64,000 bases of DNA from contig NC_020506.1 of assembly GCF_000344785.1 (NCBI RefSeq), positions 1,736,001-1,800,000 on the forward strand, given 5' to 3'. Each line of letters begins with the position of its first letter. Positions within the stretch are counted from its first letter, which is position 1. Below are positions 17,209 through 27,057 of this stretch, piece by piece. Source of the DNA: Corynebacterium callunae DSM 20147. GTDB lineage: Bacteria; Actinomycetota; Actinomycetes; Mycobacteriales; Mycobacteriaceae. Under the pieces are notes generated by a model. It was not told the DNA's origin and did not search any database. It saw only the letters and a program-made list of their open reading frames with translations. The position numbers and the translations under genes were made by a program.

Positions 17209-18828
17209 TTAATTAACGGAACAACATGCGCTTTCAGCAGCTGGAGCTACCTTTGGCGCACCGATGCTAGGCAGACCCAATCCCACACCAATTGGTGCGG
17301 TGGTTGGAACCTTTCCAACTGAAGAGTTATCTCCAGCCTTGGTGCGGCGATGTACCTGTACGCCAGCATCTGCAGTAAGGAAGAACGGCGTTGCGGCAGT
17401 TACTTCAACCTCTACATAGTCACCAGGACGGATCTCTCCATCCAGATTGCCTTCTGGAGCGAAGTGCACCAAACGACCATCGCGAGCACGGCCGCTGAGA
17501 CGGTGAGTCTCGTTATTTTTACGGCCGCCACCAGCCTGGACCAACAGCTCAACGGTTTGGCCGATGAACTTCTTGTTTTCTCGCTCGCCTACTTCTTCTT
17601 GGAGCGCCATCAAACGTTCATAACGTTCCTGGACAACTTCTTTAGGAACCTGGTTTTCATATTCTGCAGCTGGGGTTCCCGGACGTGGGCTGTACTGGAA
17701 GGTATATGCAGAAGTAAAGCGTGCTTGCTTGACAACATCCAGAGTTGCCTGGAAATCTTCCTCCGTCTCACCTGGGAATCCGACAATAATATCGGTGGTG
17801 ATGGCAGCGTGTGGAATCTTCTGGCGAACTTCTTCCAAGATGTTGAGGAACTTCTTGGAACGGTAGGAACGGCGCATTTCCTTCAAAATACGATCCGAAC
17901 CGGACTGCAATGGCATGTGCAGCTGAGGGCAAATATTTGGAGTTTCAGCCATGGCGTCAATGACATCAGAGGTAAATTCTGCTGGGTGTGGGCTGGTAAA
18001 GCGCACGCGCTCGAGGCCTTCAATATTGCCACAGGCGCGCAGCAACTTGGAGAAAGCTGAACGATCGCGCTCGAGTTCAGGGTCCACAAAGTTCACACCA
18101 TAGGCATTGACGTTTTGGCCGAGCAGGGTGACTTCACTAACACCTTGTTCAACCAAGGCTTGTACCTCAGCCAGGATATCGCCAGGGCGACGGTCTTGCT
18201 CTTTACCGCGTAGGGAAGGCACGATGCAGAAGGTACAAGTGTTGTTACAGCCAACAGATACTGAAACCCATCCTGCATAGGCAGATTCGCGCTTTGCTGG
18301 CAAGACAGAGGGGAACTGCTCGAGGGAATCTACAATCTCCACCTGAGCTTTGTTGTTGTGCTCTGCGCGGTTAAGCAATGTTGGAAGTGATCCGATGTTG
18401 TGGGTACCAAAGACAACGTCAACCCATGGCGCCTTCTTAACCACAGTGTCTTTATCTTTTTGCGCCAGGCAACCACCCACTGCAATTTGCATGCCAGGGT
18501 TCTTTTCCTTAACGCTGCGGAGATTACCGAGGGTGCCGTAAAGGCGCATATCGGCATTTTCGCGAACTGCGCAGGTATTAAAGACAACCAGGTCTGGGGT
18601 GGCATCCTTGTCGGCTGCTACATAACCAGCCTCCTCGAGCAGACCAGAAAGGCGCTCAGAGTCATGGACGTTCATTTGGCAGCCAAATGTCTTGACCTCA
18701 TAGGTACGCACAGCACCCGCCTCTCCCTCGTTTGTGGCCTCAGAGTTGTGCTCAAAATTCTCCGCTAAGAGGTCCGCTGCAGAGTCGGGGTGGATATTTA
18801 CCTGATGATGTTTAATTTGCTGCGTCAC
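17209..18828 (-). CDS. miaB: tRNA-2-methylthio-N6-dimethylallyladenosine synthase
   Basis: A radical-SAM methylthiotransferase that adds the 2-methylthio group to i6A37 made by MiaA. It has an N-terminal UPF0004 domain with TFGCQMN (Cys50), the radical-SAM cluster motif C-N2-T-C-T-F-C (CX3CX2C) in [19 protein letters not shown], and a C-terminal TRAM domain. I chose GTG 18828 (539 aa) because TACAAT lies eight bases before it and suggests a leaderless transcript. ATG 18864 would add 12 residues but has no ribosome-binding site. The first 40 residues are not conserved in the family. Confidence 0.93.
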   Translation of the reverse strand: MTQQIKHHQVNIHPDSAADLLAENFEHNSEATNEGEAGAVRTYEVKTFGCQMNVHDSERLSGLLEEAGYVAADKDATPDLVVFNTCAVRENADMRLYGTLGNLRSVKEKNPGMQIAVGGCLAQKDKDTVVKKAPWVDVVFGTHNIGSLPTLLNRAEHNNKAQVEIVDSLEQFPSVLPAKRESAYAGWVSVSVGCNNTCTFCIVPSLRGKEQDRRPGDILAEVQALVEQGVSEVTLLGQNVNAYGVNFVDPELERDRSAFSKLLRACGNIEGLERVRFTSPHPAEFTSDVIDAMAETPNICPQLHMPLQSGSDRILKEMRRSYRSKKFLNILEEVRQKIPHAAITTDIIVGFPGETEEDFQATLDVVKQARFTSAYTFQYSPRPGTPAAEYENQVPKEVVQERYERLMALQEEVGERENKKFIGQTVELLVQAGGGRKNNETHRLSGRARDGRLVHFAPEGNLDGEIRPGDYVEVEVTAATPFFLTADAGVQVHRRTKAGDNSSVGKVPTTAPIGVGLGLPSIGAPKVAPAAESACCSVN

Positions 18829-18954
18829 GATTGGTAATTGTATCGCCGCGCTTGCGCCTAACATAAACGCGATTTTTTCGCTGTTCTTTGAGCCGTTGAT
18901 TTTAGGTTCCCAAGCTTATTTTTAGCCCCCAAAATCATAATTTTTCGACATGGG

Positions 18955-18974
18955 TTTCTATCGGTAGATAGTTA
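18955..18974 (+). promoter_or_regulatory. AmtR box upstream of gluA
   Basis: CTAT-CGGTAG-ATAG (18958-18971) is an exact CTAT-N6-ATAG palindrome within TTT...TTA flanks, matching the AmtR operator known from C. glutamicum nitrogen-control genes. It lies about 150 bp before gluA, a known AmtR target there. Confidence 0.8.
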
Positions 18975-19109
18975 TAAACCGGAAGGAATCGGTAATTACC
19001 CCCTAAAAATGCCCCCTAGCGACCAGGGGAAATGTGGAATTCTACCCATTTGTTTATTTCAAAATGGACTCATTCACACAAAAACGAACAAGTTCCCCTA
19101 TCCCTGACT

Positions 19110-19115
19110 TATGCT
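19110..19115 (+). promoter_or_regulatory. -10 box of a possible leaderless gluA transcript
   Basis: TATGCT ends seven bases before the ATG at 19123. No clear -35 box is seen, and there is no Shine-Dalgarno for any of the possible gluA starts. Confidence 0.4.
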
Positions 19116-19122
19116 TTGCCTT

Positions 19123-19875
19123 ATGACGCAGACCACAAGCTCTCCGATGGTTAAGATGATGGGAGTTCAGAAGTTCTTTGATGACTTCCACGCTTTGACC
19201 GACATCAATCTTGAAATCCCCCGTGGCCAAGTTGTGGTTGTCCTAGGACCATCCGGCTCTGGAAAATCGACCTTGTGCCGCACGATCAACCGTTTGGAAA
19301 CGATTGAGGAAGGCACCATCGAAATTGATGGGCAGCTCCTTCCCGAAGAGGGCAAAGGCTTGGCGAAACTTCGCGCCGATGTGGGAATGGTGTTCCAATC
19401 ATTCAACCTCTTCCCCCACCTCACCATCCGTGACAATGTCACCCTCGCGCCAATGAAGGTGCGCAAGATGAAAAAGGCTGAGGCAGAAAAACTAGCCATG
19501 GATCTGCTCGAGCGCGTGGGCATTGCAACCCAGGCTGATAAGTACCCAGCTCAGCTGTCCGGTGGACAGCAGCAGCGTGTGGCTATCGCCCGTGCCCTGG
19601 CCATGAACCCCAAGGTCATGCTTTTCGACGAACCAACCTCAGCTCTTGACCCAGAAATGGTCAATGAGGTCCTAGACGTCATGGCAAGCCTTGCTAAAGA
19701 AGGCATGACCATGGTGTGCGTTACCCACGAAATGGGCTTCGCACGAAAGGCAGCAGACCGTGTGCTCTTCATGGCAGAAGGTTGCGTCATCGAAGACACC
19801 ACGCCAGAGGCCTTCTTTAGTAATCCCCAAACGGATCGCGCTAAAGATTTCCTCGGAAAAATTCTTGCCCACTAA
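19123..19875 (+). CDS. gluA: Glutamate ABC transporter, ATP-binding protein
   Basis: The ATPase that drives glutamate uptake by GluBCD; it sits on the cytoplasmic side of the membrane. Walker A is GPSGSGKST, the signature is LSGGQQQR, Walker B is VMLFDEP and the switch His lies in CVTHE. The sequence follows C. glutamicum GluA closely from MVKM (ATG 19147, 242 aa). I gave ATG 19123 (250 aa) because of the TATGCT box; the 24-base difference is unresolved. It is first in gluABCD, with an AmtR box upstream, so it should be released when nitrogen is short. Confidence 0.95.
   Translation: MTQTTSSPMVKMMGVQKFFDDFHALTDINLEIPRGQVVVVLGPSGSGKSTLCRTINRLETIEEGTIEIDGQLLPEEGKGLAKLRADVGMVFQSFNLFPHLTIRDNVTLAPMKVRKMKKAEAEKLAMDLLERVGIATQADKYPAQLSGGQQQRVAIARALAMNPKVMLFDEPTSALDPEMVNEVLDVMASLAKEGMTMVCVTHEMGFARKAADRVLFMAEGCVIEDTTPEAFFSNPQTDRAKDFLGKILAH
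19620..19630 (-). repeat. Dispersed 11-bp motif, copy 2 (within gluA Walker B)
   Basis: Exact match, but it encodes Leu-Phe-Asp of the Walker B motif in gluA, so it may be coincidence. Confidence 0.5.
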
Positions 19876-19906
19876 ATTAAGCTTTTTCAAACTTTTAGGA
19901 GACACA

Positions 19907-20800
19907 ATGTCCAACAAGTCTATGATCACCAAAATCGCCGCAACCCTCGGCGCTACTGCCCTAGCTGGCGTCACCCTTACCGCTTGTGGAGGCTCCAGCA
20001 GTGGTGGAGATGAAGGTCTACTCGCTGCAATCGAAGGTGGCACCGTCACTGTAGGTACCAAGTTCGATCAGCCTGGCCTTGGCTTGCGCAACCCAGATAA
20101 CTCCATGAGTGGTCTAGATGTTGACGTTGCAGAATACGTGGTTAACTCCATCGCTGATGACAAGGGTTGGGAGCACCCAAGCATCGAATGGCGAGAGACC
20201 CCTTCCGCACAGCGCGAAACCCTCATCCAAAACGGTGAAGTAGACGTTATCGCAGCTACCTATTCCATCAATGCGGGCCGTTCCGAGTCCGTTAACTTCG
20301 GTGGCCCATACCTGCTCACCCACCAGGCACTTTTGGTACGCCAGGATGATGACCGCATCAAGACCTTGGAAGACCTCGCAGATGGCCTGATCCTATGCTC
20401 CGTGACCGGTTCCACCCCAGCTCAGAAGGTCAAGGATGTTCTGCCAGGCGTTCAGCTACAGGAATATGACACCTACTCTTCCTGTGTTGAGGCACTTGAT
20501 CAGGGCAATGTCGATGCAATGACTACTGACGCCACCATCCTCTTCGGATACTCCCAGCAGTACGAGGGCGACTTCCGAGTTGTTGAGATGGAAAAGGACG
20601 GCGCACCGTTCACCAACGAGTACTACGGCATGGGTCTGAAGAAGGACGACACCGAAGCTACCGATGCAATCAATGCAGCTCTTGAGCGCATGTACGCCGA
20701 TGGCACCTTCCAGCGACTGCTTACCGAAAACCTCGGTGAGGATTCCGTCGTAGTTGAAGAAGGAACCCCAGGCGACCTTTCCTTCTTGGAAGCTAGCTAA
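19907..20800 (+). CDS. gluB: Glutamate ABC transporter, substrate-binding lipoprotein
   Basis: An extracytoplasmic glutamate receptor anchored as a lipoprotein. It is 297 aa with signal peptide residues 1-26 and lipobox LTAC (Cys27). The mature part is a family-3 solute-binding protein (GTKFDQPGLG, VDVAEYV, ATYSINAGRSE). The start is ATG 19907, with AGGAG six bases upstream; longer in-frame versions run back into gluA. It lies 31 bases after gluA. A strong hairpin separates it from gluC. Confidence 0.96.
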   Translation: MSNKSMITKIAATLGATALAGVTLTACGGSSSGGDEGLLAAIEGGTVTVGTKFDQPGLGLRNPDNSMSGLDVDVAEYVVNSIADDKGWEHPSIEWRETPSAQRETLIQNGEVDVIAATYSINAGRSESVNFGGPYLLTHQALLVRQDDDRIKTLEDLADGLILCSVTGSTPAQKVKDVLPGVQLQEYDTYSSCVEALDQGNVDAMTTDATILFGYSQQYEGDFRVVEMEKDGAPFTNEYYGMGLKKDDTEATDAINAALERMYADGTFQRLLTENLGEDSVVVEEGTPGDLSFLEAS

Positions 20801-20832
20801 CTTCCCGGCCACTACCCCGGCTTAATTAGTCT

Positions 20833-20864
20833 GCGTGGCACTTCACGCCCGTGAGGTGCCATGC
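20833..20864 (+). other. Stem-loop between gluB and gluC
   Basis: A 14-bp stem with two G-U pairs and a GCCC loop lies 33-64 bases after the gluB stop codon. No T-run follows, so it is not a classical terminator. Such stems after the binding-protein gene often protect that mRNA end or dampen expression of the permease genes. Confidence 0.75.
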
Positions 20865-20915
20865 ATTGTTCATCTTTCTAAAGATTTTTCAATCCTTATC
20901 GAGGGGAACCTCCAC

Positions 20916-21602
20916 ATGAGCACATTGTGGGCAGATCTGGGTCCGTCGTTACTTCCAGCCTTTTGGGTGACAATCCAACTCACCGTATACGCAGCTATCG
21001 GCGCCATGATTCTTGGAACAATCCTCACCGCAATGAGGGTTTCACCAGTAAAGATTCTGCGAACCCTATCCACGGCCTATATCAACACAGTCCGAAACAC
21101 CCCACTAACCCTTGTGGTCTTGTTCTGTTCTTTTGGTCTTTATCAAAACCTCGGCTTCTCATTGGCAAACCGTGAGAGCTCAACCTTCCTGGCTGATAAT
21201 AACTTCCGTCTGGCAGTTCTAGGTTTCATTCTTTACACCTCAACCTTCGTGGCTGAGTCCCTACGCTCCGGTATTAATACTGTGCACTTTGGCCAGGCCG
21301 AAGCCGCACGATCCCTCGGACTTGGTTTTAGCGATACTTTCCGCTCGATCATTTTCCCCCAGGCCCTGCGTGCCGCAATTGTTCCACTGGGAAATACACT
21401 GATCGCACTCACCAAAAACACCACCGTTGCCTCGGTAATTGGTGTTGGTGAAGCATCCTTACTGATGAAATCCACCATTGAAAATCACGCCAACATGCTT
21501 TTTGTTGTCTTCGCGATTTTCGCAGCTGGCTTTATGATCCTCACCCTGCCCATGGGCCTTGGCCTTGGCAAACTCTCTGAACGCTTGGCGGTGAAGAAAT
21601 AG
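20916..21602 (+). CDS. gluC: Glutamate ABC transporter, permease
   Basis: One of the two membrane subunits of the glutamate importer; 228 aa with about five membrane helices. The EAA loop that contacts GluA is seen in [26 protein letters not shown]. The sequence and length match C. glutamicum GluC. The ATG start at 20916 has GAGGGG before it; the in-frame extension to 20835 would run through the hairpin and is not used. Its TAG shares a base with the GTG of gluD. Confidence 0.96.
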   Translation: MSTLWADLGPSLLPAFWVTIQLTVYAAIGAMILGTILTAMRVSPVKILRTLSTAYINTVRNTPLTLVVLFCSFGLYQNLGFSLANRESSTFLADNNFRLAVLGFILYTSTFVAESLRSGINTVHFGQAEAARSLGLGFSDTFRSIIFPQALRAAIVPLGNTLIALTKNTTVASVIGVGEASLLMKSTIENHANMLFVVFAIFAAGFMILTLPMGLGLGKLSERLAVKK

Positions 21603-22549
21603 TGTCTACCTCTACTCGTGCCACCGTTCTCTACGATGCACCTGGCCCAAAGGGTCGACGACTCAACCTGATCATTACAGCAGTCACCGGCCTAGTAGCC
21701 CTGGCTGTGCTGTATTGGATTGGCACTGTCCTTTTTGCCAATGGTCAATTAGATAGCGCCAAGTGGACCCCCTTTATTAATAGCCAAACCTGGACCACCT
21801 ACATCCTTCCCGGTTTATGGGGCACCCTTAAATCTGCAGTAGTATCCGTCCTGCTTGCACTTGTGATGGGCACTGCTCTTGGCCTGGGCCGCATTTCTGA
21901 ATCCCGCGCTTTACGCTGGTTCTGTGGCGTTATCATTGAAGTTTTCCGCGCTATCCCAGTGCTGATCCTGATGATCTTCGCTTACCAAATGTTTGCGCGT
22001 TACCAGATCTTCCCTTCCAAGCACCTTGCTTTTGCAGCAGTGGTCTTCGGACTCACCATGTACAACGGATCTGTGATCGCCGAGATTTTGCGCTCTGGCA
22101 TTGCATCTCTGCCAAAGGGTCAGCGCGAGGCTGCAACTGCCCTTGGTTTGTCTCCTCGTCAAACCACCTGGTCAATTCTTTTGCCTCAGGCAGTAGCTGC
22201 AATGTTGCCAGCGTTGATTTCTCAGATGGTTATTGCCCTCAAGGATTCTGCACTTGGCTACCAGATCGGTTACATCGAAGTGGTTCGCTCCGGTATTCAG
22301 TCTGCGTCTGTTAACCGTAACTACCTGGCTGCGCTCTTCGTGGTTGCACTGATCATGATTGCTTTGAACTTCTCACTTTCCGCTTTGGCTTCGCGTATCG
22401 AGCGCCAGCTGCGCGCCGGTCGAGCTCGCAAGAATATCGTGGCAAAGGTTCCAGAGCATCCTGATCAGGGTCTTATCACCAAGGACCAAGTCAATGCCGA
22501 TTGGCACGACCCAGATTATAAGGATCTCAAGACCCCTGGTGTGCAATAA
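21602..22549 (+). CDS. gluD: Glutamate ABC transporter, permease
   Basis: The second membrane subunit of the glutamate importer; 315 aa. It has five to six membrane helices and the EAA loop [28 protein letters not shown]. The C-terminal 50 residues form a charged tail ending in [13 protein letters not shown], also found in C. glutamicum GluD. GTG overlaps the gluC stop (TAGTG), with GGTGAAG upstream. It is the last gene of the operon and is followed by a strong terminator. Confidence 0.96.
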   Translation: MSTSTRATVLYDAPGPKGRRLNLIITAVTGLVALAVLYWIGTVLFANGQLDSAKWTPFINSQTWTTYILPGLWGTLKSAVVSVLLALVMGTALGLGRISESRALRWFCGVIIEVFRAIPVLILMIFAYQMFARYQIFPSKHLAFAAVVFGLTMYNGSVIAEILRSGIASLPKGQREAATALGLSPRQTTWSILLPQAVAAMLPALISQMVIALKDSALGYQIGYIEVVRSGIQSASVNRNYLAALFVVALIMIALNFSLSALASRIERQLRAGRARKNIVAKVPEHPDQGLITKDQVNADWHDPDYKDLKTPGVQ

Positions 22550-22575
22550 CATCAATCTTTAAGTTCTAAATCAAT

Positions 22576-22623
22576 AAGAAGTGCCTGATACAAGATTTTT
22601 GTATCAGGCACTTCTTGTTTTTA
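22576..22623 (+). terminator. Rho-independent terminator of gluABCD
   Basis: Perfect 16-bp stem (22576-22591 / 22601-22616) followed by GTTTTTAATC. The T-run reaches into the stop codon of the converging recX gene. Confidence 0.94.
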
Positions 22624-23235
22624 ATCTTTGAGTTCTGCTATTCGTTCATCTAGAGCTTCACGGGAGAGCTGCATTGATAATCCTGCAGGAAATCCTCTTC
22701 TGGCTAATGCTCCAAGGACTCGTCGCAAAGCTTTGTCGTATTCGGCCCGGTCTTGGGGCACTTTAGTTTCCGAACGAGCCTTCTTGCGGGCGACGGCCCT
22801 GGCCGTCTCCCGCTCTTTGTCACCATCAATTTGTTCCAAAGCGACGGTGCGAAGTTGTTGGGAAATTCCCTTTTCTCTCAGCTCTTGATCCAGAGCCCGA
22901 GATGATTTGCCACGGCGCTGGCTTCGTTGACGCACCCATTCAGAGGCAAATAATTCATCATCCAGCAACTTAGAATTGAGGAAATCCTGAATCACCTCTT
23001 CAATGATGTCGGCTTCAAATTCTAATGCTTGGAGCCGAGTCCTTAATTCCGAGGTTGAGCGAGCACGCTGATCAAGTAAGAGCAGTGCACGCCGGCGTAC
23101 CGTTGACTTCTTTTCTTCTTTTTCTTTATCAAAGAAGCTGTTTTCTCCTGCTGCTTTTTCGCTTTGGAATTCAGCTAGGGCTTTTTTAAGCTTTTCAATT
23201 TTTCTTAGCTGTGCCGCATCGGTGGTGGTAGCCAC
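22621..23235 (-). CDS. recX: Regulatory protein RecX
   Basis: Binds RecA filaments and limits their activity. It is 204 aa, nearly all helical, with the RecX repeats [48 protein letters not shown] and [14 protein letters not shown]. The first 45 residues are a charged extension. The GTG start has GGAGG seven bases upstream. It follows recA on the same strand; a hairpin between them should reduce its level relative to RecA. Confidence 0.92.
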   Translation of the reverse strand: MATTTDAAQLRKIEKLKKALAEFQSEKAAGENSFFDKEKEEKKSTVRRRALLLLDQRARSTSELRTRLQALEFEADIIEEVIQDFLNSKLLDDELFASEWVRQRSQRRGKSSRALDQELREKGISQQLRTVALEQIDGDKERETARAVARKKARSETKVPQDRAEYDKALRRVLGALARRGFPAGLSMQLSREALDERIAELKD

Positions 23236-23266
23236 GCTAAGCCTCCATGTGTTTTGCAGATTGAGA

Positions 23267-23310
23267 CAACAAAAGGGAGTAATCCGCTAAGGATCTAGCA
23301 GTTACTCCCC
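23267..23310 (-). terminator. Hairpin with T-run between recA and recX
   Basis: GGGAGTAA (23275-23282) pairs with TTACTCCC (23302-23309), with inner GCTA / TAGC. On the minus strand TTTTGTTGT follows. It likely ends most recA transcripts and lets some reach recX. Confidence 0.75.
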
Positions 23311-23333
23311 TGGTGCGAGGTGTTTTTTAAAGC

Positions 23334-24446
23334 TTAATCCTCAGCCTCGTCATCAAAGTCAACGTTGGGGACAAGCTCTACAGGATCATCGGTGAGTTCA
23401 TCAGAAACGGCTGCGAATTTACCAACACCAAGCTTCTTGAAGATCTTCTCTTCAACCTCATCGGTCAGGGCTTGGTTGTCCTTGAGGTAGAGGCGCACCT
23501 TTTCCTTACCTTGGCCCAGTTGGTCGCCTTCATAGGTAAACCAAGAGCCGGACTTCTTAATGATGCCGTGGTCAACAGCCAGGTCAATAACGGAGGATTC
23601 ACGGGAGATTCCTTCGCCATACATGATGTCGAATTCTGCAATCTTAAAAGGTGGGGACACCTTATTCTTAACTACCTTGAGGCGGGTTCGGTTACCAATG
23701 GCGTCCTGGCCGTCTTTTAGGGTTTGGATACGGCGCACATCACAGCGCACTGAAGCGTAGAACTTCAAGGCTTTACCACCGGTGGTGGTTTCTGGTGAAC
23801 CGAACATTACGCCGATCTTCTCACGCAGCTGGTTAATAAAGATTGCAGTGGTGCCGGAGTTATAAAGTGCACCAGTCATCTTCCTCAGCGCCTGGCTCAT
23901 CAAACGAGCCTGTAGGCCGACGTGGCTATCGCCCATTTCGCCTTCGATTTCAGCCTTAGGGGTCAATGCGGCGACGGAGTCAATAACGATAATGTCGATA
24001 GCGCCAGAACGCACCAACATATCGGCAATTTCTAGAGCTTGCTCACCGGTATCAGGCTGAGAAACCAAAAGGGCATCAGTATCTACGCCAAGGTTGCGGG
24101 CATAATCTGGGTCAAGCGCGTGCTCGGCGTCAATGAAAGCTGCGATGCCGCCAGCTTTTTGTGCCTGTGCAATGGCATGAAGTGCCACAGTGGTCTTACC
24201 TGAGGATTCTGGGCCATAGATCTCTACAATTCGTCCACGGGGGAATCCACCGATACCAAGTGCAATGTCAATTGCAGTATTGCCAGAGGAAATAGTTTGG
24301 ATTGGCGGACGGTTTTCATCACCCAGGCGCATAACTGCACCCTTGCCAAAGTCTTTCTCAATAAGAGCAAGGGCAGCGTCTAAGGCCTTTTGGCGGTCAT
24401 CGCCTTTAACATTGGCGGTTTTTGAGGTTGTTTTCTTTGCAGCCAT
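23334..24446 (-). CDS. recA: Recombinase RecA
   Basis: DNA strand-exchange protein and co-protease for LexA. It is 370 aa with Walker A GPESSGKT at 78-85, Walker [13 protein letters not shown], loop L1/L2 region [21 protein letters not shown]...[15 protein letters not shown], and an acidic C-terminal tail DFDDEAED. The ATG start has AGGA upstream. A LexA-type SOS box lies about 190 bp upstream. Confidence 0.98.
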   Translation of the reverse strand: MAAKKTTSKTANVKGDDRQKALDAALALIEKDFGKGAVMRLGDENRPPIQTISSGNTAIDIALGIGGFPRGRIVEIYGPESSGKTTVALHAIAQAQKAGGIAAFIDAEHALDPDYARNLGVDTDALLVSQPDTGEQALEIADMLVRSGAIDIIVIDSVAALTPKAEIEGEMGDSHVGLQARLMSQALRKMTGALYNSGTTAIFINQLREKIGVMFGSPETTTGGKALKFYASVRCDVRRIQTLKDGQDAIGNRTRLKVVKNKVSPPFKIAEFDIMYGEGISRESSVIDLAVDHGIIKKSGSWFTYEGDQLGQGKEKVRLYLKDNQALTDEVEEKIFKKLGVGKFAAVSDELTDDPVELVPNVDFDDEAED

Positions 24447-24639
24447 TTTTGTCCTATTCCTTGTTAAATCTGGCAGTTGCCAGCGGTATTACTTTTGTCC
24501 CTAGCCTAAAAGGATTTCAGGTCCTACTTTTGTTAGACCGTGAAAGATGAAGATCGGATCCCCAGCACTTCAATTTGGTGCCTCTGTGGATAGACGATAG
24601 AACATGACTGGGACTTAGAATTCCTAAACACCACTTTAC

Positions 24640-24655
24640 ACGCACAACTGTTCGA
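24640..24655 (-). promoter_or_regulatory. SOS box (LexA site) of recA
   Basis: ACGCACAACTGTTCGA matches the actinobacterial SOS consensus TCGAACA-N2-TGTTCGA at 12 of 14 fixed positions. It lies in the recA upstream region between the 3' end of the DUF3046 gene and recA. Confidence 0.7.
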
Positions 24656-24696
24656 AACTCGAATCTAAACCGAAACTTTTTTAGAACAATTAAAAG

Positions 24697-24912
24697 TTAA
24701 TATCTAATTTCATCAGATCCGAGGCGCCGTTCCTCAGGAATGCTGAAATCATCACATAGCTGGATCCAAACTTCCCTTAGATCTTCCCCGTTTTCTACAG
24801 CTGCATTAACGGTGACGCCGAACTTTCCCAGGACGTGAGAATGGGCAATCCACTCCCCTTTTGTTTGGCCAAATTCATCGGCAATAAGCTGCCGGAACTC
24901 CGATAAACGCAT
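24697..24912 (-). CDS. DUF3046 family protein
   Basis: A small soluble protein (71 aa) of unknown function that lies upstream of recA in actinobacteria, including M. tuberculosis (Rv2738c). Conserved points are the MRLSEF start, the HVLG motif and the W..LC.DF..P end. I chose ATG 24912 because homologues begin there and TATGAT (24920-24925, minus strand) lies seven bases before it, so the transcript would be leaderless. ATG 24924 would add four residues. Confidence 0.85.
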   Translation of the reverse strand: MRLSEFRQLIADEFGQTKGEWIAHSHVLGKFGVTVNAAVENGEDLREVWIQLCDDFSIPEERRLGSDEIRY

Positions 24913-24996
24913 GCGGACAATCATACATGGCCATTTTTAGCTAAAGCGCTGTGAGAATTGTGCCATCAAAACAAAAATTGTGTTCTAGGTTGCTTT

Positions 24997-25019
24997 TGAA
25001 CAGCGTTCAGTAGTACAAT
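24997..25019 (+). promoter_or_regulatory. bioY promoter with BioQ-type operator
   Basis: TGAAC-AGC-GTTCA (24997-25009) is a perfect 13-bp palindrome of the form TGAAC-N3-GTT.. bound by the TetR-type biotin repressor BioQ in C. glutamicum. It lies between the -35 region and the -10 box TACAAT (25014-25019). The ATG at 25026 falls at the expected transcription start, so the mRNA looks leaderless. Confidence 0.8.
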
Positions 25020-25025
25020 TCATCC

Positions 25026-25637
25026 ATGCACACTGATTCCCAGTCTCCAGCGCAGGTTTCTGCCAAGAAGAAGCCATCTTCCGCAAAGCGCCTCCAAGAT
25101 CTCGCCCTCATCGCAGTTTATGCTGCCCTCATTATCGTTTTGGCCTTTGTGTCCATTCCTGTCGGAACTGCCGGCGTACCTATTGTTTTGCAAAATGCAG
25201 CAGTTGTTTTGGCTGGATTGGTTCTCGGTGGCCGTCGTGGTTTCTTGGCAGCGCTGCTCTTCCTTGCGCTCGGTTTGATTGGACTTCCAGTGCTCGCCGG
25301 TGGACGCACCACCATCGCAGCGCTTGCTGGCCCAACCGCAGGCTATATCATTGGCTACCTAATTTCCCCACTTCTGGCTGGCATTATTGCCTATTTGGCA
25401 CCACGTAAGCGTGGCGCAGGCATGTTTATCGTATTGGGTATCGCAGCTCTAGTTGGCCTTTTCACTCAGTACCTCTGTGGCACCATCGGCCTGGTTCTAC
25501 GAGCTGGCATGACCTTCAACGCCGCAGCCGCTGCCCAGCTTCCATTCATCCTGCCTGACCTGGGTAAGTTCGCACTCATGGTGATCATCGCTGCTGGTGT
25601 TCATGCAGCCTTCCCTGATCTGCGCGCTAAGATATAA
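25026..25637 (+). CDS. bioY: Biotin transporter substrate-binding membrane protein
   Basis: The S component of the energy-coupling-factor biotin importer; 203 aa with about six membrane helices. Family features include the PVGTAGVPIVLQNAAVVLAGLVLGGRRG region and GPTAGYIIGYL. The first 25 residues are a polar, Lys-rich cytoplasmic extension. It is the first gene of bioYMN and lies directly behind a BioQ-type operator, so it should be made when biotin is scarce. A 17-bp stem-loop separates it from bioM. Confidence 0.95.
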   Translation: MHTDSQSPAQVSAKKKPSSAKRLQDLALIAVYAALIIVLAFVSIPVGTAGVPIVLQNAAVVLAGLVLGGRRGFLAALLFLALGLIGLPVLAGGRTTIAALAGPTAGYIIGYLISPLLAGIIAYLAPRKRGAGMFIVLGIAALVGLFTQYLCGTIGLVLRAGMTFNAAAAAQLPFILPDLGKFALMVIIAAGVHAAFPDLRAKI

Positions 25638-25649
25638 TCTCATTTGCTC

Positions 25650-25692
25650 TACACCCTTTGAACAGTTTTCTTTGCACTGTTCAAAGGGTGTA
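25650..25692. other. Strong stem-loop between bioY and bioM
   Basis: A perfect 17-bp inverted repeat (25650-25666 / 25676-25692) with a 9-base loop, 13 bases after the bioY stop. No T-run follows on either strand. Each arm contains one half (TGAAC, GTTCA) of the biotin operator sequence seen before bioY. Confidence 0.85.
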
Positions 25693-25738
25693 ACTATTGC
25701 TGCACCTACCCCAATCACTTCACCTAGAATTGCACGAT

Positions 25739-26431
25739 ATGCCTGAAATCATCTTTGAAAATGCCGCCGTCAGCTACGAGGACACCCTCATTTTGGAGCC
25801 GGTGTCCCTAAGTTTGAGGGAACAACGCATCGGAATTATCGGTGCCAATGGCGGTGGAAAATCCACCCTCATCAGAATGATTAATGGCCTAGGTGAACCC
25901 AGCAGTGGCCGAGTATTGGTTGATGGCCTTGATGTTTCAGAAAAGGGCCGCGAGGTTCGTAAAAAGGTGGGCTACGTTTTTTCCGATGCGGAAAACCAAA
26001 TCATTATGCCCACTGTCCGCGAAGATATTGCCTTTTCACTGCGCCGCCAAAAGATGCCAAAAGAAGAAAAGAATAAGCGTGTCGACGAGATGCTCGCGCG
26101 CTTTAATCTCAGCGATCATGCAGACCAATCTCCCCATACTCTTTCAGGTGGACAAAAACAGTTGCTCGCGCTGGCAGCAGTGCTGATTTTGGAACCGGAA
26201 CTCATCATTGCTGATGAACCAACTACCCTGCTTGACCTTCGCAATCGCTTGTTGATCAAAGAGGTCTTCGGCGGGCTGGAACAGCAATTAATTGTGGTGA
26301 GCCATGATCTGGATTTCCTCAGCGATTTTGAAAGAGTGATTTGCATTAATGATCATAAGATCGTCGCTGATGGGCCCGCGCAGAGCAGCATTAACCACTA
26401 CGTTTCCCTGATGACAGAGTCCATTCGATGA
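25739..26431 (+). CDS. bioM: Biotin ECF transporter ATPase
   Basis: The ATP-binding A component of the BioYMN importer; 230 aa. Walker A is GANGGGKST, the signature is LSGGQKQ, Walker B is LIIADEP and the switch region is VVSHD. The start is ATG 25739; a TTG in frame 42 bases upstream is not used. There is no Shine-Dalgarno, but TAGAAT (25725-25730) sits eight bases upstream, so a second leaderless promoter within the operon is possible. Its stop overlaps bioN (ATGA). Confidence 0.94.
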   Translation: MPEIIFENAAVSYEDTLILEPVSLSLREQRIGIIGANGGGKSTLIRMINGLGEPSSGRVLVDGLDVSEKGREVRKKVGYVFSDAENQIIMPTVREDIAFSLRRQKMPKEEKNKRVDEMLARFNLSDHADQSPHTLSGGQKQLLALAAVLILEPELIIADEPTTLLDLRNRLLIKEVFGGLEQQLIVVSHDLDFLSDFERVICINDHKIVADGPAQSSINHYVSLMTESIR

Positions 26432-27039
26432 AAAGCATTCCTTTAGGTGTTTATGTTGACGCCCATTCACCAATTCACCGCCTACCCGCCATGTGGAAAT
26501 TCCCCCTACTGCTGATCTTTATCGTGGGCGGCGCAATTATCGCAGATACTCCTGCTGTTTCGGCAGCTCTAGTTTTCTTTATGCTGGTGCTATATGCGGT
26601 AGCTCAGATTCCAGTCCGCACTGCCTGGCAACAGATTTGGCCCGTGCTTCCAGTCTTAATCTTCTTAGGTGTTTTTCAAGTATGGCAACAAGGTTTTGAT
26701 TTTGCAGCCACCACTGTTTTAACACTGCTTTCTGCGGTAATGGCGGCCATGTTGCTCACTCTCACCACGCGCTTGGAAGCATTGATGGATGCCGTGGAGA
26801 AGATGTTGCTACCTTTTGAGCGCTTTGGGTTGCCGGTGGAAACCATTACCTTGGCTATCTCCCTCACGCTGCGGCTCATCCCCTTACAATTAGCCACCGT
26901 CAATGAGGTTTTGGATGCAAGAAAAGCACGTGGAGCTGGATTTTCTATCGTCGCTTTTGGCACTCCGGTGATCATTCGATCTATTCGCAGAGCTCGCAAC
27001 ATCGGTGATGCTCTCCTGGCGCGTGGAGCCGGTGACTAA
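26428..27039 (+). CDS. bioN: Biotin ECF transporter transmembrane protein
   Basis: The T component linking BioM to BioY; 203 aa with four to five membrane helices. It carries the two Ala-Arg-Gly style coupling motifs of EcfT proteins: DARKARGAG and DALLARGAG near the end. The ATG overlaps the bioM stop. It closes the operon and is followed by a bidirectional terminator. Confidence 0.94.
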   Translation: MKSIPLGVYVDAHSPIHRLPAMWKFPLLLIFIVGGAIIADTPAVSAALVFFMLVLYAVAQIPVRTAWQQIWPVLPVLIFLGVFQVWQQGFDFAATTVLTLLSAVMAAMLLTLTTRLEALMDAVEKMLLPFERFGLPVETITLAISLTLRLIPLQLATVNEVLDARKARGAGFSIVAFGTPVIIRSIRRARNIGDALLARGAGD

Positions 27040-27057
27040 GACTCCAAAGCGATCAGG

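Noticed and set aside
19620..19630. The gluA copy of the 11-bp motif as a functional site
   Set aside because: It coincides with the Walker B codons for Leu-Phe-Asp, so selection on the protein explains it; kept in the count but weakest.
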